Below are positions 1 through 9,730 of a DNA stretch of 64,000 bases, in pieces. Under the pieces are notes generated by a model. It was given only the letters and a program-made list of their open reading frames with translations. It searched no databases and was not told the DNA's origin. The stretch is taken from positions 1-64,000 of the forward strand of contig NZ_JAOWIF010000033.1 of the NCBI RefSeq assembly GCF_030332225.1, given 5' to 3'. The number at the start of each line of letters is the position of its first letter. Position 1 is the stretch's first letter. This stretch comes from Citrobacter sp. Cu233. GTDB taxonomy: Bacteria; Pseudomonadota; Gammaproteobacteria; Enterobacterales; Enterobacteriaceae. The translations under genes were made by a program, and so were the position numbers.

Positions 1-84
1 CCATGCCGAACTCAGAAGTGAAACGCCGTAGCGCCGATGGTAGTGTGGGGTCTCCCCATGCGAGAGTAGGGAACTGCCAGACAT
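1..84 (+). rRNA. rrf: 5S ribosomal RNA, 3' part
   Basis: The first 84 bases match 5S rRNA from about nucleotide 37 to the 3' end, including the CGCCGATGGTAGTGTGGGG block and the closing stem GCCAGACA. The 5' third lies outside the window. It is the last gene of an rRNA operon, followed directly by two strong terminators. In E. coli the neighbour of yhdZ is the rrnD operon with a second 5S gene (rrfF); whether this copy is the first or second cannot be told here. Confidence 0.97.
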
Positions 85-95
85 CAAATAAAACA

Positions 96-127
96 AAAGG
101 CTCAGTCGAAAGACTGGGCCTTTTGTT
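96..127 (+). terminator. rrn terminator T1
   Basis: A 12-base stem (AAAGGCTCAGTC / GACTGGGCCTTT, one G-T pair) closes a GAAA tetraloop and is followed by TGTTTTA. It is laid out like rrnB T1 of E. coli, 12 bases after the 5S end. Confidence 0.95.
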
Positions 128-239
128 TTATCTGTGGTCTGTCGGTGAACGCTCTCCGGAGTAGGACAAATCCGCCGGGAGCGGATTTGAACGTTGCGAA
201 GCAACGGCCCGAAGGGTGGCGGGCAGGACGACCGCCATA

Positions 240-259
240 AACTGCCAGACATCAAATAA
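240..259 (+). repeat. Repeat of the 5S 3' end before T2
   Basis: Twenty bases starting AACTGCCAGACATC repeat exactly the 5S tail and its flank at 72-91. The copy stands just before the second terminator. The same arrangement exists in E. coli rrnB, so it is an old duplication remnant rather than a functional 5S gene. Confidence 0.85.
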
Positions 260-262
260 GTG

Positions 263-291
263 AAAAGGCCATCCGAAAGGATGGCCTTTTT
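263..291 (+). terminator. rrn terminator T2
   Basis: Perfect stem AAAAGGCCATCC / GGATGGCCTTTT with a GAAA loop and a run of T. It corresponds to T2 of E. coli rRNA operons. On the minus strand the same hairpin could also stop transcription leaving yhdZ. Confidence 0.93.
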
Positions 292-340
292 GCGTTCATG
301 CGTATCAAAAAACGGCCGGATCTTTATCCGGCCAACGACT

Positions 341-1099
341 TTAATGTATTACCTGCGATAAAAACGCACGTGTGCGTTCAGATCGTGGATTGGCAAAAAA
401 CTCATCTGGAGGCGCCTGTTCGACAATCTCACCAAGATCCATAAAGATCACCCGATCCGCTACCGTGCGGGCAAACCCCATTTCATGTGTGACACACAGC
501 ATTGTCATTCCCGATTGCGCCAGGCCAATCATCGTATCCAGCACTTCCTTTACCATCTCGGGATCTAACGCTGACGTGGGCTCGTCAAACAGCATGATTT
601 TGGGTTTCATGCACAGCGAACGCGCAATGGCGACACGCTGTTGTTGGCCACCGGAAATTTGCCCGGGATACTTATGGGCATGTTCAGCAATGCGTACTCG
701 TTCAAGGTAGTGCATTGCCAGCACTTCAGCTTCTTTCTTCGGCATCTTTTGCACCCAAATAGGGGCCAGTGTGCAGTTTTGCAGAACCGTTAAATGAGGG
801 AAGAGATTAAAGTGCTGGAAGACCATGCCAACTTCCTGTCTGACACGTTCAATATTGCGGATATCTTCGTTGAGTTCAATTCCATCCACGACAATACGCC
901 CTTGCTGATGTTCTTCCAGATGGTTAATACAGCGGATAGTCGTCGATTTTCCGGAACCAGAAGGTCCGCACAATACGATACGCTCTCCCTGTTTTACCTG
1001 CAGGTTGATATTTTTCAGGACATGAAACTGCCCATACCATTTGTTGACGTTTTCCAGCGTAATCATCGCGTCAGTGGACGGCATTACTATTTTGCTCAT
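341..1099 (-). CDS. yhdZ: Amino-acid ABC transporter ATPase YhdZ
   Basis: Cytoplasmic ATP-hydrolysing subunit of a polar amino-acid importer (GlnQ/AapP family), 252 residues. Walker [10 protein letters not shown] is at residues 45-53, the ABC signature SGGQQQR at about 149-155, Walker B IMLFDE at 168-173, the D-loop SALD follows, and the switch histidine sits in VTHEMG near 205. All catalytic elements are present. The start has a GAGGAA Shine-Dalgarno. It is the last gene of yhdWXYZ, 7 bases after yhdY, and pairs with permeases YhdX and YhdY and binding protein YhdW. The substrate is not determined by sequence; the closest characterised relatives (AapJQMP, BztABCD) carry glutamate, aspartate and related amino acids. 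Confidence 0.95.
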   Translation of the reverse strand: MSKIVMPSTDAMITLENVNKWYGQFHVLKNINLQVKQGERIVLCGPSGSGKSTTIRCINHLEEHQQGRIVVDGIELNEDIRNIERVRQEVGMVFQHFNLFPHLTVLQNCTLAPIWVQKMPKKEAEVLAMHYLERVRIAEHAHKYPGQISGGQQQRVAIARSLCMKPKIMLFDEPTSALDPEMVKEVLDTMIGLAQSGMTMLCVTHEMGFARTVADRVIFMDLGEIVEQAPPDEFFANPRSERTRAFLSQVIH

Positions 1100-1106
1100 A
1101 AATTCC

Positions 1107-2210
1107 TCAGTGCGGTGTCCGCCCGGTGTTAAAACGTTTTTCCAGATGCTGGCTATAGCGCGACATGCTGAAACAGAAAACCCAGTAAATCAGAGCAGCG
1201 AAAACATATCCCTCTGTCGACATCCCCAGCCAGGCCGGATCGACAGTTGCTTGCTGGACGCTGCTAAAAAGATCAAACAGGCCGATGATGATGACCAGGC
1301 TGGTATCCTTGAATAGCGCGATAATGGTATTGACCAAACCGGGAATGACCAGCTTCAGTGCCTGTGGAAGGATCACCAACCCCTGCGTTTTCCAGTACCC
1401 GAGTGCCAGTGATTCAGCTGCTTCATACTGACCTTTTGGTAAGGCCTGTAATCCTCCGCGTACCACTTCAGCAACATAGGCTGACTGGAAAAGAATGACG
1501 CCTACCAGTGCCCGAATAAGTTTGTCGATAGTTGTACCCTCCGACATAAATAGCGGGAGCATGACTGAGGACATAAACAGGACGGTTATAAGCGGTACAC
1601 CACGCCAGAACTCAATGAAAATGACCGATAAAACACGTACGATCGGCATATGAGAACGGCGGCCTAACGCCAGCAAAATTCCCCATGGAAGTGCGCCCGC
1701 GATACCCACGGAGGCGATAATCAGCGTCAGTGTTAATCCTCCCCACTGCCGGGTTTCTACTCGCTCAATCCCGAGAACACCACCGTACATCAGCCACCAG
1801 ACGGTAAGGGGATACACCACCGCCCAGATGGCGATATAGCGGCCACGATGGGGGATGGTTTTCAAGAACATCGGGATGATGGAAAGCAGACCAATAATCA
1901 GGGCCAGATTTACGCGCCAGCGTTGATCGTGTGGATACAGTCCATACATAAATTGCCCAAAGCGCTCATGGATGAACACCCAACAAGCCCCTGCTTTTGT
2001 ACAATCGGCCCGGGTAGAACCGACCCAGTTGGCCTGCAGGAATGCCCAGTTCAATAGCGGGGGAAGGAACGACCAAATAAGCCATACACATAGCAATGTG
2101 AGCAGGCTGTTTGACCAACTAGAGAACAGGTTTTTACGTACCCAAAATAGAATGCGACTTGCCTGGTTACTGCTCGGGCGCGCGGGGCGAGACAGCAGTG
2201 CTTTTGTCAT
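1107..2210 (-). CDS. yhdY: Amino-acid ABC transporter permease YhdY
   Basis: Inner-membrane permease of the HisMQ/AapM type, 367 residues from the second of two adjacent ATG codons; the first (ending at 2213) crowds the AGGAG ribosome site. The N-terminal half holds several hydrophobic spans and a large insert rich in charged residues. The C-terminal half is the conserved BPD_transp_1 domain, with the EAA loop visible as [10 protein letters not shown]...[10 protein letters not shown], the contact site for the ATPase YhdZ. It follows yhdX by 9 bases. Two unequal permeases, YhdX and YhdY, are expected to form the membrane heterodimer. Specificity is unknown; the assignment to the family is secure. 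Confidence 0.94.
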   Translation of the reverse strand: MTKALLSRPARPSSNQASRILFWVRKNLFSSWSNSLLTLLCVWLIWSFLPPLLNWAFLQANWVGSTRADCTKAGACWVFIHERFGQFMYGLYPHDQRWRVNLALIIGLLSIIPMFLKTIPHRGRYIAIWAVVYPLTVWWLMYGGVLGIERVETRQWGGLTLTLIIASVGIAGALPWGILLALGRRSHMPIVRVLSVIFIEFWRGVPLITVLFMSSVMLPLFMSEGTTIDKLIRALVGVILFQSAYVAEVVRGGLQALPKGQYEAAESLALGYWKTQGLVILPQALKLVIPGLVNTIIALFKDTSLVIIIGLFDLFSSVQQATVDPAWLGMSTEGYVFAALIYWVFCFSMSRYSQHLEKRFNTGRTPH

Positions 2211-2219
2211 CATGGCTCC

Positions 2220-3401
2220 TTAGCGCTCAATCAGTGCGATACGGCGGTTATAAATATTCATCAACAGAGAGATACTCAGGCTGATGATCAAGTAAACCGA
2301 CATGGTGATGGCGATAGTTTCGATGGCCTGTCCTGTTTGATTGAGCACAGTACCGGCAAACAATGACACCATATCCGGGTAGCCAATGGCGGCTGCGAGA
2401 GAGGAGTTCTTGACGATATTCAGATACTGACTCGTCAGTGGGGGAATAATGACACGCAACGCCTGTGGGATGATGACCTGCCGCAGAGTTACCCGGTTTG
2501 GTAAGCCCAGAGAACGTGCTGCTTCATGTTGACCATAAGGGACTGCCTGAATCCCCGCCCGGATAATTTCTGCAATAAATGCAGAGGTGTATACAGAAAG
2601 CGCCAGTGTCAGGGCAGCCAATTCTGGAATAAGCACCATACCGCCACGGAAGTTAAACCCGCGCAGTTCAGGGATATCCCAGTGCAGCGCCGCACCGAAA
2701 ATCCAATGTGAAATCATCGGTAGAAACACGATCAGGGCCAGAGCCGTAGGCCATGTTCGGCGTAACTGGCCTGTTTTGGTCTGGTGCATTTTGTTGAAGC
2801 GAAATAACCCAATGGTGATGATGGCGGCAATCACGATTGCGGCACAGAAGGTAATCAGACCTTCTCCCATCTGTGGTGCCGGAATGTAGAGCCCACGATT
2901 GCTCAGAAAGACCAGATCCAGGGTACTGACAGCCTGCCGCGGTCCGGGCAAATTCCGTAATACGGCAAAATACCAAAAGAAGATCTGCAGCAATGGCGGG
3001 ATATTGCGGAACGTTTCGATATAAATCGTCGAGAGCTTGCGCAGTAACCAGTTATCAGACAGCCGTGCCAGTCCGAGAAAAAAGCCGAGAAACGATGCGA
3101 AAACAATGCACAATGCGGAGACTAATAGCGTATTGAGCAGACCGACAAGAAAGACCCGACCGTATGTATCGCCCTGCTCGTAATCAATCAGATGCTGGAC
3201 AATGCCAAATCCGGCACTGCGATCGAGAAAAGAAAATCCCGAGGTAATACCGCGACTGCTTAGGTTATTAATGGTGTTATGAATGAGATAGACAGCAATG
3301 CTAACGACTGCAATAACAGCGAGTATTTGAAATAACCAGGCGCGGACCGCAGGGTTAGAAAAGGATAACGATCCTTTTACGTTTGAGCGGCGATGGGGCA
3401 T
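2220..3401 (-). CDS. yhdX: Amino-acid ABC transporter permease YhdX
   Basis: Inner-membrane permease of the HisMQ/AapQ type, 393 residues. An upstream in-frame ATG would add 21 residues, but the chosen ATG (MPHRRSNV) has GAGG at good spacing and gives the E. coli length. Hydrophobic spans begin near residue 20. The domain signature NIPPLLQIFFWYF lies in the middle and the EAA loop (HEAARSLGLP...IIPQALRVIIPP) is in the last third. It follows yhdW after a strong intercistronic hairpin. It works with YhdY, YhdZ and YhdW in one importer. Confidence 0.94.
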   Translation of the reverse strand: MPHRRSNVKGSLSFSNPAVRAWLFQILAVIAVVSIAVYLIHNTINNLSSRGITSGFSFLDRSAGFGIVQHLIDYEQGDTYGRVFLVGLLNTLLVSALCIVFASFLGFFLGLARLSDNWLLRKLSTIYIETFRNIPPLLQIFFWYFAVLRNLPGPRQAVSTLDLVFLSNRGLYIPAPQMGEGLITFCAAIVIAAIITIGLFRFNKMHQTKTGQLRRTWPTALALIVFLPMISHWIFGAALHWDIPELRGFNFRGGMVLIPELAALTLALSVYTSAFIAEIIRAGIQAVPYGQHEAARSLGLPNRVTLRQVIIPQALRVIIPPLTSQYLNIVKNSSLAAAIGYPDMVSLFAGTVLNQTGQAIETIAITMSVYLIISLSISLLMNIYNRRIALIER

Positions 3402-3432
3402 AAGAAAACCTCGGTAACTATGACTCTGGGCT

Positions 3433-3454
3433 GAGCGCCGCAGTTGCGGCGCTC
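3433..3454 (-). promoter_or_regulatory. Intercistronic hairpin yhdW/yhdX
   Basis: GAGCGCCGC and GCGGCGCTC form a perfect 9-bp, very GC-rich stem around a 4-base loop, in the 69-base gap between the yhdW stop and the yhdX start. There is no T tract, so it is more likely an mRNA-stabilising or partial-attenuation element than a full terminator. Such a structure after a binding-protein gene commonly makes that protein more abundant than its membrane partners. Confidence 0.7.
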
Positions 3455-3470
3455 GTTGCGTCACTGTGCA

Positions 3471-4496
3471 TTAGCGCACGGGTGGTGCATACTGAATGCC
3501 ACCGTTATTCCAGAGGTTGTTCTGTCCACGCTTGATCTTCAGCGGGCTTTCCGATCCAACGTTACGTTCAAAGATCTCCGAGTAGTTACCTACCTGCTTG
3601 ATAATGTTGTAAGCCCATTTGTTATCAAGTTTCAGATCCTTGCCATAGTCGCCCTCTTTACCTAACAGGTGCGCCATATCCGGTGTTGCAGGATTGGCTG
3701 CTTTTTCGTCAACATTTTTCGAGTTAACACCCATCTCTTCGGCGTTCAGCATAGCGAACAATGTCCAGCGAACAATCGAGAACCACTCGTCGTCACCACG
3801 ACGCACGACTGGTCCCAGTGGTTCTTTAGAAATCACTTCTGGCAGTACAATCCATTCTGCGGGGTTGCTCAGTTTGATCCGCAGGGCGTACAACTGAGAC
3901 TGGTCGGAAGCCAGTGTATCGCAGCGCCCTGACTCCAGCGCTTTAGCGGACTCATCAGAACGGTCAAAGGTGACAGGGGTATACTTCATGTTATTGGCTT
4001 TAAAGTAGTCGGCCACATTCAGTTCAGTATCTGTTCCTGCCTGAATACAAACCGTAGCGCCATCCAGTTCTTTAGCGCTCTTCAGACCCGCTTTATTATG
4101 GGTGAGAAAACCAATGCCGTCGTAATAGGTTACACCGGTGAAAGACATGCCCATCCCCGCATCACGAGAGGAAGTCCATGTGGTATTACGGGAAAGCATA
4201 TCGACCTCACCAGACTGTAACGCGGTGAAGCGTTCTTTGGCGGTGAGTGGGGTATATTTTACTTTGCTGTCATCACCAAATACGGCAGCGGCAACGCCAC
4301 GACATACATCGACATCAATACCAGAGAATTTACCGCTTGCATCGGCGTAAGAAAAACCAGGCAGGCCATCACTGATACCACATTGCACAAAACCTTTTTT
4401 CTTTACGGCATCAAGAGTTGCGCCGGCATGTGCCTGATTTGCGACCGCAAGCAGCACGCCGGCCGCAGCCAGGCTGGCTATTATCATCTTTTTCAT
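3471..4496 (-). CDS. yhdW: Periplasmic amino-acid-binding protein YhdW
   Basis: Solute-binding protein of a polar amino-acid ABC importer, 341 residues, intact. Residues 1-24 are a Sec signal peptide (KK, then an Ala/Leu/Val core, cleavage after AHA). The mature protein opens with LDAVKKKGFVQCGIS, typical of the AapJ/BztA group, and carries the family signature GIDVDVCRGVAAAVFGD. It heads the yhdWXYZ operon, and the only good promoter upstream is of the sigma-54 type at 4584-4598. The ligand is probably an acidic or amide amino acid by family, but not proven. Confidence 0.94.
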   Translation of the reverse strand: MKKMIIASLAAAGVLLAVANQAHAGATLDAVKKKGFVQCGISDGLPGFSYADASGKFSGIDVDVCRGVAAAVFGDDSKVKYTPLTAKERFTALQSGEVDMLSRNTTWTSSRDAGMGMSFTGVTYYDGIGFLTHNKAGLKSAKELDGATVCIQAGTDTELNVADYFKANNMKYTPVTFDRSDESAKALESGRCDTLASDQSQLYALRIKLSNPAEWIVLPEVISKEPLGPVVRRGDDEWFSIVRWTLFAMLNAEEMGVNSKNVDEKAANPATPDMAHLLGKEGDYGKDLKLDNKWAYNIIKQVGNYSEIFERNVGSESPLKIKRGQNNLWNNGGIQYAPPVR

Positions 4497-4583
4497 AGAG
4501 CATCCTGTGTGGTGGAATTATTGTTATGGAAACGTTCTACAAACGTCTTTTACCTGTCTGTGGCTTTGGCCATACTCTTCTAA

Positions 4584-4598
4584 GCAAAGGTAGTGCCA
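4584..4598 (-). promoter_or_regulatory. Sigma-54 promoter of yhdWXYZ
   Basis: Read on the minus strand the sequence is TGGCAC, five bases, TTGC, an exact match to the -24/-12 elements of RpoN promoters. Start of transcription is expected near 4573, giving a leader of about 75 bases. In E. coli yhdWXYZ is counted among NtrC-dependent operons. The rest of the 4497-4921 gap is AT-rich and shows no other gene; a 61-codon minus-strand reading frame at 4700-4885 has no recognisable features. Confidence 0.85.
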
Positions 4599-4660
4599 GG
4601 TTTTTGCGCACGATTATTCGACGCAATATGCAGAGTGTAGACAGGAAAAAATAAATGCAG

Positions 4661-4677
4661 CGCCCTGAAGTGGTGCA
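4661..4677 (-). promoter_or_regulatory. Possible NtrC binding site
   Basis: On the minus strand the sequence reads TGCACC, five bases, AGGGCG. The first half is identical to the NtrC half-site (consensus TGCACC-N5-GGTGCA) and the second matches 3 of 6 positions. It lies about 95 bases upstream of the predicted sigma-54 start, a usual enhancer distance. Confidence 0.5.
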
Positions 4678-4921
4678 AAATTGAAACGTAAGCCACATTT
4701 CAGCGCAAAAAATTAATTTTCAGACAGGACGCAAGATAACAATTTCGGGCGTGAATACCTTTAGCGTGAGAATAATGAAAGGGATATGCGTTGTAACGAA
4801 GAATAGAGAAAATGCTAATTTTAGGTCGTGGATATGTGAAGAGAATCCATAATAATTTTATTTTATGAATGATGCCATGAATCAACGTTTTGTCTTATAT
4901 AAAGATTTAATCATTATTGCT

Positions 4922-4947
4922 AAAAGCGCGGCAACGGCCGCGCTTTT
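4922..4947 (-). terminator. Terminator after yhdV
   Basis: AAAAGCGCGGC and GCCGCGCTTTT form a nearly perfect stem 8 bases past the yhdV stop codon. The flanking A and T runs make it work in either direction. Confidence 0.8.
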
Positions 4948-4955
4948 ATGATGAT

Positions 4956-5177
4956 TTATTTCGTCAAGGCAACTATCCCAAGCGTCAAGCCGGCAACAGC
5001 GGCTGCACCACCGGCTATCGCTCCTGCCGTTTCCCAGTTATCCTGCGTGGTGCCTTTCATACAGGTATTGGTATGAACCAGACGCCCTTGATCGTCATAG
5101 ACAGGCACGCAAGGGGAATCGTGTGCACAGCCAGCCAGTAATGCGGTAAGCAGTGCAACGGGTATTAATCTTTTCAT
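4956..5177 (-). CDS. yhdV: Small lipoprotein YhdV
   Basis: Predicted 73-residue lipoprotein. The N-terminus has KR, a hydrophobic stretch and a lipobox LLAGC with the lipid-bearing cysteine at residue 17, so the mature protein is about 57 residues. Two more cysteines (CVPVY and TCMKG) could form a disulfide. The C-terminus is a Gly/Ala-rich hydrophobic stretch (GAIAGGAAAVAGLTLGIVAL), like small glycine-zipper lipoproteins. Function is not known. It sits alone between acrF and yhdW with its own terminator. Confidence 0.9.
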   Translation of the reverse strand: MKRLIPVALLTALLAGCAHDSPCVPVYDDQGRLVHTNTCMKGTTQDNWETAGAIAGGAAAVAGLTLGIVALTK

Positions 5178-5413
5178 GGTGTTACCTCAAAAATAAGCGT
5201 TTCGCTAATTGAGCAAAGGTAAACGCTCAGCCATCTGCGAACTCGACCGCTATTTTACCACTGCTTAAAAAAAGACTGACATGAGGAATAATCTCAATTC
5301 ATGTGGATTGTAAAAATAATGGATAAAATGGGCGCACCTGAAAGTTCTTTCTGCAATGTTTCAGCAGAATTAAATGTCTATCTTATTAATAAATAAAGAA
5401 CTCATCATCATGT

Positions 5414-5440
5414 AAAAAGGCGCCCATGGACGCCTTTATT
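5414..5440 (-). terminator. Terminator after acrEF
   Basis: AAAGGCG and CGCCTTT form a stem just downstream of acrF, followed on the minus strand by TTTTTAC. The gap 5178-5413 otherwise shows only AT-rich sequence that should hold the yhdV promoter. Confidence 0.85.
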
Positions 5441-5447
5441 TTACAAA

Positions 5448-8400
5448 TTATTCGTGGTGCCGGCTAAAACGCCGTTTAACGACAACGAAGAAGACGGGAA
5501 CGAAGAAGATCGCTAACAATGTTGCGGTGAGCATCCCCCCCATAACACCGGTACCAACAGCATTCTGCGCACCGCTACCTGCACCATGGCTGATAACCAG
5601 AGGCATAACCCCGAGAATAAACGCCAGGGATGTCATCAGGATAGGGCGAAGACGCATGCGGGAAGCCTCAAGAGTGGCTTCGATCAACCCTTTGCCTTCT
5701 TTGTCCATCAGGTCTTTGGCAAATTCGACGATCAGGATGGCGTTTTTGGCAGAGAGTCCGATGGTCGTTAACAGGCCCACCTGGAAGTACACGTCGTTAT
5801 TCATCCCGCGAAGTGACGCTGCCAGCAATGCTCCAACAACACCGAGCGGTACAACAAGCATGACAGAGAATGGAATCGACCAGCTTTCATACAATGCCGC
5901 AAGGCAAAGGAAGACTACGATCAGCGAGATGGCATACAGCGCCGGAGCCTGGTTACCTGACAGTCGTTCCTGATAGGACATTCCCGTCCAGTCATGACCG
6001 ATACCATTTGGTAGTTTTTCCGCAAGGCTTTCCATCAAGGCCATTGCCTCACCGGTACTCCTGCCTGGTGCAGCTTCTCCCAGCAACTCCATCGATGGCA
6101 TACCATTGTAGCGTTCCAGTCGTGGCGAGCCGTAAATCCAATGTGCTGAACTGAATGTAGAAAAGGGCACCATTTCGCCATTGGTACTGCGGACATACAG
6201 ATTATTGATGTCCTCCGGCAACATACGGAATTTAGCATCTGCCTGGACATACACTTTTTTCACGCGGCCACGGTCAATGAAGTCATTGACATAATAGCCA
6301 CCCAATGCGGCAGAGATGGTTTCGTTGATATCAGATAACGAAACCCCCAGTGCTTGTGCTTTTTCCTGATCGACATCCAGCTTGAATTGCGCGGTATCCT
6401 CAAGACCGTTAGGGCGTACGCGTACCAGCAGGTCAGGGTGTTTTGCAACCATGCCCATCAGCTGGTTACGTGCTTGCGTTAGTGCGGCATGTCCCAGCCC
6501 GCCCTGGTCAATGAGTTCAAAGTCAAAACCGGTTGCCGTACCCAGTTCAACAATGGCAGGCATGTTGAAGGGGAAGACTAAACCATCGCGAATCTGACTA
6601 AATGCCCGGGTTGCGCGGGCAATAACGGATTCAACGTTATTTTCGCTACCGCTACGTTCTTCCCAGGGTTTGAGGCTGACGAACGCCATCCCTGAGTTTT
6701 GTCCCTGACCGCTGAAGCTAAAGCCGTTAACTGTAAAAACACTCTCGACGTTGGCTTTTTCATTGTTCAAATAGTAGTGAGTGACCTGATCCAGCACTTT
6801 CTGGGTACGCTCTTGAGTTGCACCTGCCGGGAGCTGAATCATTGTCAGGAATACGCCCTGATCTTCCTCTGGCAGGAAAGAGGTTGGAAGGCGCATGAAT
6901 AGCACCGCCATCCCAATCACAATGACCAGATACACCACCAGGTAACGCCCCGTTTTGCGAATGATTCCGCTGACGCTATTGGTGTAATGGTTGACGCTGT
7001 GGTCAAATTTGGCGTTAAACCAACCAAAGAAGCCGCTTTTTTTCTCGTGATGATTTGCAGAGACTGGCTTCAGTAATGTTGCACACAGTGCCGGAGTCAG
7101 AATCAATGCGACCAGCACGGAAAGCGCCATTGCTGAAACAATAGTGATTGAGAACTGTCGGTAAATTGCCCCAGTGGAACCGCCAAAGAAGGCCATTGGG
7201 ATAAATACCGCTGACAGCACCATGGCGATACCGACCAGGGCCCCCTGAATTTGTGACATGGATTTTTCTGTCGCCTCTTTCGGCGGTAGATTATCTTCCA
7301 TCATCACTCGTTCTACGTTTTCCACCACGACTATCGCGTCATCAACCAACAAGCCGATGGCGAGCACCATCCCGAACATCGTTAGGGTATTTATCGAGTA
7401 GCCAAACGCGGCAAGGACGGCAAATGTTCCCAACAATACGACGGGGACGGCGATGGTCGGAATGAGCGTTGCCCGGATGTTTTGCAGGAACAAATACATA
7501 ACCAGGAAGACCAGCACGATCGCTTCAAAAAGCGTTTTTACCACTTCGTGAATAGAGATCGTAACAAACGGCGTCGTGTCGTACGGATAGACGACCTTCA
7601 TTCCCTGCGGGAAGAAGGGTTGCAGCTCAACCAGCTTGGCTTTGATGGCGTTAGCGGTATCCAGCGCGTTCGCCCCGGTTGCCAGTTTAATACCGAGACC
7701 GGATGCTGGCTTACCGTTAATGCGAGCAACAACATTATAGTTTTCACCGCCCAGCTCAATACGCGCGACATCTTTCAGATGTACAACAGATCCATCACTG
7801 TTCACACGTAAGGTAACTTTGCCGAACTCTTCTGGATCTTTCAGGCGTGTTTGCGCAATGATCGAGGCATTAAGCTGCTGATCAGGTAATGCCGGTGTAC
7901 CGCCTAACTGACCTGCGGCTATCTGATCGTTCTGTACTTTTAACTGATTAATGACATCGACTGGTGTGAGTTTGTACTTGTTCAGCAAGTTTGCATCCAG
8001 CCAGATGCGCATGGCGTACTGAGCACCAAACAGCTGCACATCGCCAACGCCGTTCAGACGACTGATGGTGTCTTTAACGTTAGAGGCAACGTAATCGGAG
8101 ATGTCATCCTGCGTAGTTTGCGGATTGTCAGAAACAAAACCCGCAACCATCAAAAAGCTGCTACTCGATTTCTCAACACTGATACCCTGCTGCTGGACTT
8201 CCTGCGGCAGAAGCGGTGTGGCGAGCTGCAATTTATTTTGCACCTGGACCTGCGCGATATCAGGGTCGGTCCCAGACTGGAACGTCAGTGTAATGGTCAC
8301 GCTCCCGGCGGAATCGCTGGTGGAGGACATATACATCAGGTTATCGATACCGTTCATGTTCTGTTCGATAACCTGCGTTACTGTGTCCTGTACCGTCTGC

Positions 8401-8561
8401 GCATCCGCCCCCGGATAGGTTGCGGAAATTGCTACGGCAGGGGGCGCGATGGTAGGGTACTGCGCCACGGGCAGTTGCATGATCGCCAAAGCGCCTGCCA
8501 TCATCAGAATGATGGCCAGCACCCAGGCAAAGATAGGTCGCCTAATAAAAAAGTTTGCCAT
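5448..8561 (-). CDS. acrF: RND multidrug efflux pump AcrF
   Basis: Inner-membrane proton-driven drug pump, 1037 residues, full length for the HAE-1 RND family. It begins [17 protein letters not shown], the first transmembrane helix. Two clusters of hydrophobic spans (about 340-540 and 870-1020) flank the two large periplasmic loops. The proton-relay motif [13 protein letters not shown] carries the paired aspartates in TM4, and the relay lysine is in [13 protein letters not shown] in TM10. It works with the lipoprotein AcrE and normally the TolC channel, which is not encoded here. It follows acrE by 11 bases. AcrEF is usually silent and becomes active on loss of H-NS repression or upstream promoter change. 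Confidence 0.96.
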   Translation of the reverse strand: MANFFIRRPIFAWVLAIILMMAGALAIMQLPVAQYPTIAPPAVAISATYPGADAQTVQDTVTQVIEQNMNGIDNLMYMSSTSDSAGSVTITLTFQSGTDPDIAQVQVQNKLQLATPLLPQEVQQQGISVEKSSSSFLMVAGFVSDNPQTTQDDISDYVASNVKDTISRLNGVGDVQLFGAQYAMRIWLDANLLNKYKLTPVDVINQLKVQNDQIAAGQLGGTPALPDQQLNASIIAQTRLKDPEEFGKVTLRVNSDGSVVHLKDVARIELGGENYNVVARINGKPASGLGIKLATGANALDTANAIKAKLVELQPFFPQGMKVVYPYDTTPFVTISIHEVVKTLFEAIVLVFLVMYLFLQNIRATLIPTIAVPVVLLGTFAVLAAFGYSINTLTMFGMVLAIGLLVDDAIVVVENVERVMMEDNLPPKEATEKSMSQIQGALVGIAMVLSAVFIPMAFFGGSTGAIYRQFSITIVSAMALSVLVALILTPALCATLLKPVSANHHEKKSGFFGWFNAKFDHSVNHYTNSVSGIIRKTGRYLVVYLVIVIGMAVLFMRLPTSFLPEEDQGVFLTMIQLPAGATQERTQKVLDQVTHYYLNNEKANVESVFTVNGFSFSGQGQNSGMAFVSLKPWEERSGSENNVESVIARATRAFSQIRDGLVFPFNMPAIVELGTATGFDFELIDQGGLGHAALTQARNQLMGMVAKHPDLLVRVRPNGLEDTAQFKLDVDQEKAQALGVSLSDINETISAALGGYYVNDFIDRGRVKKVYVQADAKFRMLPEDINNLYVRSTNGEMVPFSTFSSAHWIYGSPRLERYNGMPSMELLGEAAPGRSTGEAMALMESLAEKLPNGIGHDWTGMSYQERLSGNQAPALYAISLIVVFLCLAALYESWSIPFSVMLVVPLGVVGALLAASLRGMNNDVYFQVGLLTTIGLSAKNAILIVEFAKDLMDKEGKGLIEATLEASRMRLRPILMTSLAFILGVMPLVISHGAGSGAQNAVGTGVMGGMLTATLLAIFFVPVFFVVVKRRFSRHHE

Positions 8562-8572
8562 GTCCGCTTACC

Positions 8573-9730
8573 TTATTGCGCCGCAGTTGCTGCCGGGGCA
8601 TCGGTAGTGGCTTTAACCTGCACGCCAGGACGTGCTTTCTGTAAGCCGCTCACGATGACTTTATCGCCGGGTTTTAAACCGTCGCTAATCAGCCATTTGT
8701 CGCCAATGGCTTGTGCTGCGACAACGGCACGAGACTCAACCTGACTCTTGTCGTTAACGAGCATCACTGTGGCATCACCACGCGGAGTACGCGTTACACC
8801 TTGTTGTGGAACGAGAATGGCATTGGGCTGTACACCTTCATCGATACGCGCCCGAACAAACATGCCCGGTAACAGGGTGTGCTGCGGGTTAGGGAATACG
8901 GCTCTGAGGGTGATGGAACCGGTGCTTTCATCAACCGTCACGTCAGAAAATTGCAAAGAGCCTTTCAGTGGGTAGGACTGGCCATTTTCCATCACCAGTT
9001 CAACAGTGCTGCTGGTGCTGTCTTTATGCAGGCTACCTTGTTCAATGGATTGCTTGAGGCGCATGAAGTCGTTGCTGGACTGCGTGACATCGACATAAAT
9101 AGGATCAAGTTGCTGAACGGTAGCTAACTCTGCTGCCTGGCCATTGGTGACCAGCGCCCCTTCAGTGACGTTGGATTTACCGATACGCCCGCTAATGGGT
9201 GATGTGACTTTGGTGTAGGCAAGATTAATGCGAGCGCTTTCAACGGCTGCTTTTGCTGCAGTAACAGAAGCATCTGCCTGACGTGCATCAGCAATGGCCT
9301 GATCGTACTCTTGTTGGCTGATGTACTTTGTGCCGACCAGCGGGATGTAGCGTTTCACGGTTAAATGCGCAATTGCAGCAGCCGCTTCACTCTTCGCCAG
9401 CTCACCTTTGGCGCTGTCATAGTCAGCCTGGTAGGTTGCGGGATCGATCTGATAGAGCGATTGACCTGCTTCAACATCACCCCCTTCGGTGAAATTCCGT
9501 TTAAGGACAATCCCACTGACCTGAGGGCGGACTTCAGCAATACGGAATGAGGTCGTTCGTCCCGGCAATTCAGTTGTCACAGCTAAAGGACCCGACTCAA
9601 CGACATGGACAGTAACCTGTGGCTCGGCAGGATGAGCTTGTGTATCCCCCTGATCGTTACAACCGGCGAGTAATGCAGCGGAGATGATGATGAATGAGGG
9701 CAGGAGTGAGAACCTGGCATTTTTCGTCAT
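8573..9730 (-). CDS. acrE: Multidrug efflux adaptor lipoprotein AcrE
   Basis: Periplasmic membrane-fusion protein, 385 residues, linking AcrF to the outer-membrane channel. A signal peptide ends in the lipobox LAGC with Cys24 as the lipidated residue. The order is that of AcrA: barrel-sandwich half (VRPQVSGIVLKRNFTEGGDVEAGQ), alpha-helical hairpin around residues 100-170, second lipoyl half with SPISGRIG, then beta-barrel and membrane-proximal domains. A low-complexity tail rich in Ala/Thr closes the protein. It heads acrEF and is divergent from acrS. Confidence 0.95.
   Translation of the reverse strand: MTKNARFSLLPSFIIISAALLAGCNDQGDTQAHPAEPQVTVHVVESGPLAVTTELPGRTTSFRIAEVRPQVSGIVLKRNFTEGGDVEAGQSLYQIDPATYQADYDSAKGELAKSEAAAAIAHLTVKRYIPLVGTKYISQQEYDQAIADARQADASVTAAKAAVESARINLAYTKVTSPISGRIGKSNVTEGALVTNGQAAELATVQQLDPIYVDVTQSSNDFMRLKQSIEQGSLHKDSTSSTVELVMENGQSYPLKGSLQFSDVTVDESTGSITLRAVFPNPQHTLLPGMFVRARIDEGVQPNAILVPQQGVTRTPRGDATVMLVNDKSQVESRAVVAAQAIGDKWLISDGLKPGDKVIVSGLQKARPGVQVKATTDAPAATAAQ

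Noticed and set aside
4700-4885. 61-codon minus-strand frame upstream of yhdW
   Set aside because: AT-rich intergenic sequence, no ribosome site, no hydrophobic or domain pattern worth naming.
8118-8744. 208-codon open frame antisense to acrF and acrE
   Set aside because: Spans the gap between two real genes on the other strand; composition is that of a shadow frame.
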